Shown here: positions 1 to 10,900 of the stretch, piece by piece
How the letters are laid out: each line of letters opens with the position of its first letter
How positions within the stretch are numbered: position 1 is the stretch's first letter
Origin: Schistosoma haematobium
Lineage: Eukaryota > Platyhelminthes > Trematoda > Strigeidida > Schistosomatidae
Direction: 5' to 3'
Length of the DNA stretch: 64,000 bases
Assembly: GCF_000699445.3 (NCBI RefSeq)
Contig: NC_067196.1
Coordinates: 29,529,116 to 29,593,115 of the forward strand
Program-made: the position numbers and the translations under genes
Notes under the pieces: generated by a model
The model's database searches: none
Told to the model about the DNA's origin: nothing
The model's input: only the letters and a program-made list of their open reading frames with translations

Positions 1-479
1 TATGTTTATAATATGTACTAAATGAGGAAAAATACAACTACTGTATATGTGAATATGTTTGTGTTATGCTGTACACCCACGCCCATCCATATACACATGT
101 GCATACAAAGACTCAGAAATATCAGTAACCATGATGATTAGAAAGAAAAAAGCATACTGAATGCAAAGGCTAGATAGAAAAACAAGAAAGAATGAAGATC
201 AAATGAACTTTTATTATTTTACGCGTATGTATGGTTTTATGAGTGTTCGTTCGTGAGTGCCCCCTTGCTCATGTAATTGTGACATCAGCTTGGCAAATAT
301 CGTATCACAGTACATAGATAAAAAAAGAATGAACAAAGACTTCTTATGCGAAAAGAAATGGAATCTTCTTAGTTTTCGAATTTGCTTGACGTAAGCAGAT
401 CGTGAATATAGATTTAAATTTGTTTAGTTACACGGATGTAAATAGTTATGGTTTATATATTCTTGATTTTAAGGCGGCA
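1..479. other. AT-rich sequence without a recognised gene
   Basis: No open frame with recognisable domain content and no clear repeat was seen. It may be an intron or intergenic DNA upstream of the Notch exons. Confidence 0.5.
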
Positions 480-1469
480 ATACATTCGATTGATCAATAT
501 GTTTTGTGACATATCAGACAGTGTTCGTCAGGGTTATTCGCTTTCTTCACTTTTATTTAGCTTTTTCATAGACATTCTTTTAGAGATAGCACTCACGTAG
601 TTTAACTTTTTAGGAAGTCATCTACTAGGAGATACATTTATTAACTTAGAATACTGAGATGATATATCCCTGTTTGTTGAAGACACTAACAAAATCCAAT
701 CTTCTTGCAGCCTTGAGAAACAACGATAAGATGTTTGTGATGTTAATCTCTGCTTCTCAATGAGAGAAGTTGTTTTTGGACTGGTCTGCGTCAACACCTA
801 TACTAGTAATAAGGAGTAAAGTGGTTGATCTCGTCAACCAATCCACTTATATTGGAAGCTTGATCATGCTTGGTGGGCCAGTGTTTGGCAAAATCTCGAC
901 ACAGGTTCGGAAAACTCAGTTGGCTTTTGAAAACTTACATTACCCATCTGCCAACCAGAGGAAGAGTATACTGTTCAGCAGTCCATTCTGTATTGCTATA
1001 TGGTACGGCCGAGAGTGGGGAGAGTCCGCTCTCCCTCTCGAAATGCTCTCACATGGCCACGCGTATATAGCCTCTGCCAGGGAAGTCCTACTCACTGCCT
1101 TCTCGTGGCGGGGGTGTTATTTACGAAAATGAGAGGACGAAAAGCGAATGTCCGGCGCTTTAACCGGATTCCAAACCAATGGTGCACACGGGCTCCAGTA
1201 TCCTGCAGGAACAAATGGCGTATGTACCAATTGTTGGTCACCAGCTTCCATGGGACTGCATCTCCTTACGATGCTCCACTACCTTGTGAATCAGCCCTTC
1301 AGGTCGAAGGCTCGGGATGTGGCCCCCTAAGAAGACCACCTGCTTCGGTTTGGGCACCCGGGCAGTATCACAGCCCTCACACATATCGAATGAGATTTGT
1401 GTGGCGCATATGTATTTGGTGCCTCCTTGTACCAATATCTATGTGTTAAAATAAATAAATAAATAAATG
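480..1469 (+). mobile_element. Decayed 3' end of a non-LTR retrotransposon (RT tail plus 3' UTR)
   Basis: Around 521-600 the translation reads like the reverse transcriptase block VRQG-x-S-x-LLF-x-FFID. Around 650-700 there is a degenerate Y-ADD-like stretch (EY, stop, DDISLFVEDTN). At 770-1015 a frame starting FLDWSASTP and continuing through STYIGSLI resembles the segment that follows the RT core in schistosome non-LTR elements. Stops and frameshifts interrupt the frame, so it is dead. The GC-richer 1000-1450 part is the 3' UTR and ends in an AAAT-type short tandem tail. The same 3' sequence recurs at 61801-62274, which proves it is dispersed. The clade (CR1/jockey-like or other) is not settled. 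Confidence 0.75.
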
Positions 1470-2496
1470 TAAAACATGGTCTCTGAACGGAAAAATTAGA
1501 TACTTTTTAATATTACTCACTCGTTTCATTCTATTCAGTATCGAGGCAGTTTGCTCAGGGTCCACATAAATACCTAGATCAATCAGCTTCAGTTCTGTTT
1601 ATCAAGAACGGGACATTACAAACTTTTATTAATGGGTTGATATAAGATCAGAGATAGTCATTTGTATACTTGAAAAATAACCAATAGAATTATCCCCAAA
1701 ACTATATTTAATTATCACATGACTCTCTAAATTCGTATGGAATCCAAATGAGTATAAATGTGCAATGCATATCATGTAAGTTTATCACAGGAAGCTTTAA
1801 ACGACTAAAGCCACCAAGTTTTAAGTATTGTGAAATAAGCTGTAAGTTGGTTACAAGTTGTACAGCACATGTAAACTAACTGTAGAAATTTACTCGTAAG
1901 GCAGACGATAATAATGATGAATAAGATTTCAATATATCGAATTACATAATTCACTGTAAACTAGTAATAAATAATATTATTCATTAAATAAGCATTATTT
2001 GAAAAACTATGATGATAAAAACAACTAAAGATGTCATCTTAGTTTCTAACTAAATATTCCATTGTTATCCATTTTGTGACATGGAAGTCATTGGAAAAAA
2101 TCTACACAAACCAACTAAAACTGTAAGCAATAATGATGTGAAGTTGAACATTTCAGTTTATTTTTGACGATGCGATATAGATAAAGAGTAGTAATTCACG
2201 TGATGACTTCATTTCTTTCAAAATAATTTAATTAAATAAATTATATACATAACAGTTCCTCAAAAATAAGCGTAATTTGTTTTATTCAAATTAAATTCAA
2301 TACATAGAAAAATGATTACTTTCCCAGAAATGCTTTTTTGCATGATTCTCACCAACAGAATACCAATTAAACTTGTGTATATTTATATTCCAATTTGTTA
2401 ATGCCTTACTGCATATTTATTAAGTTTAATCTTTACTTAATTATTTAAAGAAAAGTGTGTAATTAAAATTTTGCTTATATCATATATAAAATAGGT
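1470..2496. other. AT-rich stretch without a gene
   Basis: No gene or clear repeat was recognised. Position 2488-2496 (aaaataggt) is the left target-site duplication of the RTE fragment that follows. Confidence 0.45.
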
Positions 2497-3265
2497 AATA
2501 CTTACTTACCTACTTACACACGTTACTCCTCGTGTGGGAGCATAGGTCAACCACCAGCACTCTCCATTCAACCCTGTCCTAGGCAGTCCTTCCCAGTTCC
2601 TAGTCATCCTTTTCATGTTTGTTTCCAATTCTCGGCTCAGTGTTTTTTTGGCCTTCCTCTTTTCCGGTTCACTTCAGGGTTTCAAGTTAGCGCTTGCCTA
2701 GTGATGCAATTTGATGATTTCCTCAATGTAAGTCCTGTCCACTCCCAACATCTTCCTAATTTCCTACTCAATGCGCAGCTGGTTTATTCTATTTCACAGC
2801 AGGCTTTCGCTGATGGTATCCAGTCAGCTGACATTCAGTATCTTGCATAGACAATTGTTTATAAATGCTTGTGCCATTTTGGTGATGATCGTAGTACTTC
2901 TCTAAGTTTTAGCTCCGTACAGTAGGACTGTGTTGACGTTCGTATTGAAGATTGTGACTTCGATATTGGTTGACAGTTGTTTTAAGTTCCATATGTCCTT
3001 CAACTTCGTTGCCGATTCTTACCTTTATATCAGCATCGGATCCTCCTTGTTCATCGATGATGCTGACCAGATACGTGAAAGTTTTCACCTCTTCCAAAAT
3101 TTCTCCTTCAAATGTGACTGGATTAGTGTTATCCGCATTGTGTTTGAGGATCTTGGTTCTTCCCTTCTGTATGTTGAGGCCTACTGATGCAGGGGTTTTT
3201 GCTACATTGATTGTCTTGACTTTCATTTGTTGGTGTGTTTGGAATAGAAAAGCTAGGTCATCTGC
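2497..3265 (-). mobile_element. 5'-truncated RTE (SR2-like) retrotransposon, 3' RT end
   Basis: On the minus strand this encodes the C-terminal part of an RTE-type reverse transcriptase. The stretch at 3226-2909 contains [34 protein letters not shown], broken here into short words, and is closely related to the elements at 30.7, 50.5 and 52.2 kb. The 3' end is a short run of TAAG units (seen as cttacttacc at 2501). A duplication of aaaataggt at 2488-2496 and 3266-3274, extended by one mismatch to 13 bp, flanks it. It is interpreted as a 5'-truncated insertion by target-primed reverse transcription. Confidence 0.85.
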
Positions 3266-3274
3266 AAAATAGGT

Positions 3275-4275
3275 GATAGACTTGATAAGAAAAAAATATT
3301 TTATAAAAGTGGATTAATCAGAATTGAGAAAATTACTTTGAAGTTGTTGTTAGGAAATATAGTTATTTTTGTTATGAGCAAAGCGGATGATGACTAGCGG
3401 TGAAATCCGGAATGAGCATTTTGTCTTTTTTAGGACTTGTTTGTTATCCATATAGTTCATTCATAATTTTAAAATGGATTAAATGCTCAATTTTTAAACA
3501 CAAACTTCATACAATGCATAAATCAATCAAATTTCGTTTCAGTTTACTTTATTGATAGTAAATTCATATGAGTTTCACTTTCGTTGTGGAGAATCGGTGA
3601 AATAGGATTTTCATCAGGTTTCTTATCAGACATCATGTTTCCACTTACCGTAAAATATAATTTTGACTACCATATTATTTTATTGAGAGAAAGCTAGATG
3701 CTCTTAGGTAAGACACGATATCAGTTTATGAAATCCTTCATTCTCTATTACAGTGAAAAAGAACAACAGTGGAGAACAATCGAATGTATTTGACACAAAA
3801 TTAGAGGATTTGTTAATAAAATCTAACAATCAAATAGTAAATACGTAATTTGCAAAATATTCATCCATTGTCTCATAATGACCCAGACTTCATTGTTCTT
3901 GCATTTTCATACAAATTGCATTCTGTTTCCATTCTTTGCTATTTGATCCTCTTGTCTCTCTGGTGCCAGACATTCTGCTCACGACTAGCATCATATACTA
4001 CTTATGTCTATATAAGTAGCACACACCTTACTGTCACTCAAAGGCTAAGAGTTTCCATTTGAGGATTTATTGGTAAAAATATCCCATACTTATCGTTCCC
4101 TGATTTCATTCCAATACCTTCAGATTATGTCACTTAATTATTCATATAAACAATTTCTTATGTGACTGTACGTTGAAACGAAATGTTTATTTGGGTCTAT
4201 GGAAGTCTATTTCTATTGACTGACCAGTTGACTATTTTTAATGTTCTTTTTCTCCTTATCTTTAAAACTTACTAG
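3275..4275. other. Sequence upstream of the first Notch exon in the window (probably intron)
   Basis: No coding sequence was recognised apart from the repeat relic at 3850-4040. It ends in a pyrimidine-rich tract and an AG acceptor at 4274-4275. Confidence 0.5.
3850..4040 (+). repeat. Diverged interspersed repeat (family shared with 25.5 kb and 30.1 kb)
   Basis: The last 65 bases, from a tctg-gccag core through catatactacttatgtct to gcacacac, align by eye with 25640-25700. A poorer match lies at 30230-30295. All three are in the same orientation. No coding capacity was recognised and the family name is unknown. Confidence 0.45.
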
Positions 4276-4909
4276 GAAAACTGCTCCGAATCATCATGTC
4301 AAGATTATTATGTTACTAAAACAATGGAATGTAACCAAAATGATGAAGATAATTGTACATTGAATGATAATCTCAAAAATATCACATTTTCCATGAATTT
4401 ACCTATCATATATGACAATAATAATAATATTACGAATATGTCATCTAGTAGTAGACATTACACCAATCATATTGTACCAGGAAGCTTAGTTCTATTGATT
4501 AATTCTACTCCAGAAGAATTGATAACAATACATTCTGAAAAATTATCACTACTGACTTTATTAAACACAATTTTACATTTAGAAGTAGAAATTGAACATC
4601 ATCCAAAGACTGGTAACTTAATGATCTATCCAGTAGTGTATATTACTAATTATACAGATGACAATTATGAAAATTCGTTATTTAGAACAATACAACTGAA
4701 AAATAGTAACTTATTGACATCTGAACAGGTGAATACAAAGTCAGGTGGGATTCGTTCACGATATTCACGTCATGTGAATATGAAATCATCATTGTCGGAT
4801 AAACAATTAATGTTTGATCAAAATGAACAAAAAAAGAGAATTTATCAGAAAGAAAGTATGGGAAGTCAAGTTTATTTACAATTGAATTCGAAAAAATGCG
4901 ATGAAACCG
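4276..4909 (+). CDS. Notch: Notch exon: LNR-like remnant, NOD and start of NODP
   Basis: The acceptor is cttactag ending at 4275; the donor is gtaagt at 4910 (phase 1). Residues 1-35 contain spaced cysteines ([14 protein letters not shown]) that look like a degraded Lin12/Notch repeat. Residues around 70-120 ([15 protein letters not shown], then [19 protein letters not shown], then NLMIYP) match the NOD domain, and [14 protein letters not shown] near the end matches the start of NODP (GSIVYLEIDNRQC in vertebrate Notch1). RSRYSR at residues 160-165 gives an R-x-x-R furin-type site at the place expected for S1 cleavage. The LNR is unusual because the usual aspartate/cysteine spacing is not clear. 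The NOD assignment is strong; the LNR assignment is weak. Confidence 0.9.
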
Positions 4910-7900
4910 GTAAGTATGCAAAAACATTTTAGTTTGCAGATGTCTGACTTCTAAAAATTAGACCATACTACTCGAGCGTTTGTTGTTTCACTTTAGTAAC
5001 TTTTAGTTTTTATCTTTACCCACCAAAACAGCTCATACTGAGTATTTTATGGACTTTTTGTCGTATTTACAGACGCCTTTTTTCCTATTGATTTATTACT
5101 CTTCAGTATGCTAATTTTTACCCGACTGTCAAGGAAATTGTCAATACTGTTGTTGCCTACTTAAACAATTATTCTTTGATCGTTTCAAATAACTCTAAAG
5201 AGAATTAATTGTTTTTTAGATGAAAACAACAGGTTATTGTATTGAGTTTGATCAGAAATCTCACAGGTTTTATACTGTATATAAATAAACAAGCCGAGCC
5301 ATTTTATGTATTTGTTTTCTTGTGTGTTTGTTTAAAAATGTAAAAGAGGGAATATATGTGAATGATTTTAAAAGAGTGAAATGTAGAACATTAAAGGTTA
5401 TTTCCGTGCGAGACTTCTGAAAGCAGATGGAGAGTGGACTATTAAGAATCTGAGAATATTAAACAATTATTTTTTCCCCTTTTTGAGATTTCTCATTATC
5501 AGTGGACACTCAAGATCTTTATCCAAATAACGTTTAATTTGTAATGAAAATCAGTTCCAAAATAAAAAGGTTTCTCATGATGTCATTATTTAAAAATAAT
5601 TTATTTTCAACTCTTTTAAGTCATTTATTTGAATCATATAAATAATGATGCATGATTTCACCACATATAGTTTTCTATCATTTTTCTAAATTACTGTGAA
5701 TACATTCAAATGTTAATAATTATGTCATCTGCAATCGGTATATGACCTGTGATATTCAGTAGTTTTATAATCGTGCACTTGAACGAATGTATGATTTTCT
5801 TAAATAAAGTCTGTTAGTTGCTACAAGGAGACTCTAGAACACGATTATCATTCTATTTCGAACTCATTAACTGGATTTATCTGTATCACCATGTTGACGT
5901 TCACACTGAAATTCGAATTCAGTATCTTTCGTTGCAAATAACCAACAGCCTATTATTCATTAAGGTGATGAGTACAGGGTATCTGAATTTTATTTGTAAA
6001 TGTATGATTAATATTTGTCCTTGACATGAACAGTAAAGAAATACAAATCTTTACAAATAATGTGTGAGATTTATTATTATTTGAAATTCGCATGTGCAAT
6101 TGGGTGAAAGACAAAACAAAATTCCTTTTACTAATGTTTGGTTACTTAATGTTATTAGTTTTATCAAAATAATATCATAAATGCATAATATTGTTCTAAA
6201 AAATGTATTTCTTTGTCCAAAAGAAATAAAAACGTTAGATCATATCATATATGGAAATGGATTTTTAATTGTACCAATACATTTAAATGTAAAACGTTGT
6301 GTATTAATTTTAATTAATTGACGGATTCATGTGTAATGGAATAATAATTGCAGTTGGAATAATAAATCAAAACGATTTAACGTCATCCTACTAAAAGAAT
6401 CTAATAAATAAACTTTGAACAGAGGTGATGGTGTCTAGCAATGGAATCCATGATGCGCGTTACATCCTATTTGGGACTCGTCAGCTGGATATACATTCAT
6501 CCCAGAGTTGATTTTCACTCCAGGAATTAAACCCAGTACCGTTCGATTCAAACAAAAATAAAATAAACTTTAACCTACAGATTGAGATTTACAAACTTGA
6601 TTTTATCTATTTGATAATTGTAGGGAGATCTAAGAGTTTCATTTGCTTCTATGTTTGAATATATTATCGTGTAGTGGAATTTTAGAATTTCATTTCATTC
6701 TATTGTAAAACCCTATCATGGTTATATACTAAATAAGATTTAGTGATTGTGATCTATTCTGTACTATTACTATTTTGGATTTTATTTACAGTAGGCTAAT
6801 TAACTTATTTATGAATGAATTGTATTAAGATCCTGAAATTCTTAGTGACTATATAAGATGGTTCAGTCAATTTATGAGTAGTATAGATAACATGTATTGT
6901 TTCTGTATTGTTTCAATTTATCACACAGTGAGATGAAATTATCAAAACAAATGATGGAATATTAGAAGTGGTTACTGTGTCAGTATCGGTAGTAGTCATG
7001 GGGAAGATCAATGATAGACAAGAGGAAGAGAATGTATAACATGAACAAGGGACACTAGTTTACTAGCTTACACTAGCTTACAAAATTATTCAGTTTTGTT
7101 TTTTATTAATCAAATGATTTTCATCTCTTAATACAAATGTTTATCAGTTCAAGTATTACACCTTATACCAATACAATTAAGAAGATAAGAAGATAAACGG
7201 AAGAAATAGCATTATCTGTGATGAAGAAAGCCTAAAAATGTAAAATACAGTTGAAGAAAGAGAGAAACCAGATGGAAAAATAAAAACGTTCAGAATAGCA
7301 TTTTCATTAAGATTTAAAGGGAAGTATAGGATGTATAGGGTTACAAAGTCTCAATTTTACATTACTGACTATGAAAATTGAATGGGTTAAAGTCGAGAAG
7401 TTTGAACATACCGATGTAATCAAGATTAGAAGTCAATGACTTCATGAACTGATAATAATGTCTTGACTCATCAATTCTTAGTTTCATTCAAACCTACTCA
7501 TAAGTAAATTAAGGTCACGCTGTGGACAACGTGGTTAGAATTGAGTCACTTTTTTCCTAATCACATGTTCTTTATTACTGATAATCAATCATCAAAATTA
7601 TCAATTTCTAAGAATTATATACTATTAGTGAATAGTTTGTATTAGAATTTGTTGTCTTAATGATAATCTGGTAAGAAGACGTTATACAGTCATTTGCGCA
7701 TTTATTCATTATTCCATCTTTTTTATTAACTAACTAGCTGATGTTTGTTCTTTCCAATTGTAATAACTTTGTGTCTACTGACTGTTGTGTCTAATAACCA
7801 AATTAATCAGGTTTTACTATGTTTGGCATTCATTATTTAGAATACACTCAACAAGCAATAGAAAAAAAGTTGCACCAACTAACCTTTTCCTTAATTCTCT

Positions 7901-10900
7901 ATTTCTATTCCTCTCTCTTTCACTACCTATTTTCTTTCAGGAAAGAACTCTCACTTCGTCCCTCTATTTTTACATTCCTAGTATTGCTTCCCTTATTCTT
8001 CTTCGTCAATAATTCTGTTATTATTACCGCTATCATTGATACAACTAACACTACTACTTCTATTACTATTCTATGTGCTTCTTAAAACTAATAAAATAGC
8101 AGCTGCCTTGTCATTCTCCGAAATCATTTATCATTTTAATTTAGTTTATGCATGGAAAAAAGGTAGAGAGGAATACCAGACGAATATACAGAGAAAACAG
8201 TAGTAGTCATCTTTTCACTGTTATTATTATTTTTATTATTAGCCTTTAATAAGACTATGAGTCAAAAGATTCTTACAAGAATACAAACAAAAAGGTTAGA
8301 AGCAGTTGTAAAAAAGGAAGGGATCGATAACAACAGTAACAATGGTTTAAGCACACAAACATATCCGCTCATCCGCGATAACACAGACATACGCATATAT
8401 GCGATACATCTTGTAAAAAAGAAACACAAAAAACTGTGGACCCGCTAATAAAGTTCTACGTTTTTGTTACTGAAATTCAGTCAGTATAGATTGTAAGTTT
8501 CTTCTGTTGTCTATACTTGCCTATTTGTGTGCAAAGATCTATGCATATGTGTGGGTGTGTGTGAAATAGAGATGACTTGCTTGTCACATGAATGCATTCC
8601 GACATGTGTGAGGTATGATACTTAAGGAATAATTTTACCATTAGTAATATTATTATACTTAGTGTAGCTAATAAAGCCAATATTATATTCAAAACCGGTT
8701 CTTTGAAATCATTTTACTATCTCTCTCCTGTATGTGATTCTAGTGTACAGCAAGTTGAATATTTGAACAAGATAAAGGTGATCAATTACTTAGTTTAATT
8801 ATATGGACTGATCAAGGCTCACTTTCTCTGTCATATTTGATCAGCATGTGTTTATATTTTCTATTATTCTCAATATTACTTTTTTAGGTTTACCGATTAA
8901 TATGTTGTATTTTTAGTGCTTGATTCTTAATTAGTATATTTTTGTACATTCATTCAGTTGTCTAAAGATTATGCTGAACTGTAAAAGTAATTTATGAACT
9001 TTTTTATCGTTCTGCTTGATGACTATGAAATATGACGTTCGAAAATCCGGGATATTTGTAGGTTGCCAAGTATTCAGGTATTAATGCCATCGAAACATTG
9101 CTTGAGTATGCTTGAATCACCAACTAGACGATGTAAATTCATTCATCATTTTGCTTACACCTAATTTTTTCTACTACAGACAACACCCATAACACTACTA
9201 AGTCTGATACTCTGACATTTTTCTTGACAATTTCATGTTGTTGTGTTAATATAGAATGGTAAATGAAACTGATGCACATATGTACCAGGTTCCATATTGT
9301 GTATGACCAATTAATGAACTATTACTGTTCATAACCGTGTGTAAAAAGAATTGTTTTTATTGGTAGTTTTCATCAAGAATATAAAGGATCATAAAAACCA
9401 TAAGAATGATATGCGGTCAACACGACTGTTAATGTCCTATTTCAATAAAAATATCAGAATTGTACTATCCGTAGTGGTTTATGATTACCCTCTTGCTATC
9501 CAAATAGTTTCTGTTTTACCTGAATTTGACAAGATTGTCTGTGCACCCGATCCCAGCAAACCACGAATAAATGAACCAGATATGCAGTTTAACTTTCGAA
9601 GATTTCTAAAATTGTTTTAAAAATAGAAACGGAGATGGAAGAACTGTACTGGCACATAAAGTCGAGGAGTATTTTCAATGAGTTAAGACTGACGTAATGC
9701 AAATTTCATTGAAGGTTATTGTAACCATAGTTCATATATTTATTGGAAAAGTTATTTAATAACTTCATTTTCTGTGATATTTAAGTAGTCTTATTTACTT
9801 CTTACCTAACAAAGTATACGACTCTTACTTCGCTGTACGCAAACTCCTTAATAGTAAATGAGTTATACTTATTTCCAAATTTTTCATAAGACATTATTAA
9901 TCTAGTATGAATATTTTGAACTGATAAGTTGAATTTCCAATACTGTACAATGCTGATTTTAAAATTTTAACAATAAAATTACCAAGCGATTCGAGAAGAA
10001 AACGTGAATTTGTGTAATCAAAAAATTTATACAGTTATTAAGTAACTTCGGAGGAATATCATCCAAAGTATCTAACCACTGATCTCACCAAAACCAGGTA
10101 GTCGTCATCTACTTACATGGAACCATTCGACAGTCAGTGTCTTTAGGGGGTGATGTGATCTCTTTGTAAGGCTGCCTGCAGCTTGCCCATAACTTATTCA
10201 TACACTATTCATCATCGCGTGTTGACATAATTGGTGGATGGGGATAAGTAATACATATCCTAACTAGCTAAGTCGATGATTTGCCATCCTTACCTAGTAC
10301 CGTAAGTGTAACCTCAAAGTTGCCATGTTGACGGTCTCAGCATACATGAACAATAGTGAGAAGGGATCTACTATCGATTACCAGTAACCTAAGAATATCC
10401 TTTACATTTTAAGGTCACTGCCATAAATAGAACTGAGTGAATCGCTGCACGCTATACTCGTCCCTTAGTTGACAGATGGATGTCACACCTACACCAGGAC
10501 TGACGTAAGTTGGCAAAGGCCAACCGCGTGCGCATATCAAGTTTTTGTCAGAACTAAAGGAAGTGACAAACATGACTTTGGCTACTATTCAGTATTCAAT
10601 AAATTGTAAGTATCTGAATCACATATGAATTCAGTTATGGACCAACTAGCTCACTGATAGATAACGTCTCAAATAATGAAGGTGAGTGACTCAGTGGAAG
10701 TTCCACAAGGAACATCAGTTCTTCTAAGCATACATATACCCCCTACTGACGAGTGTCATCCGATACGAAACTTAAATGCAGACTATCCTGTTGATTAGGT
10801 ATAGGCATCTCGCGAGCTTTCAGTTTCTGACATACTTGATCACGAAATGAAATAAACTATTTAGATAGTGATCATGAAACGATTGTTGTTGGATCACCAC

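Noticed and set aside
7785..8085. Two overlapping hydrophobic plus-strand frames
   Set aside because: T-rich intron sequence gives hydrophobic translations; no homologue-like motif was seen.
9351..9620. 89-codon frame in the large Notch intron
   Set aside because: No domain, ordinary intron composition and no splice or promoter context.
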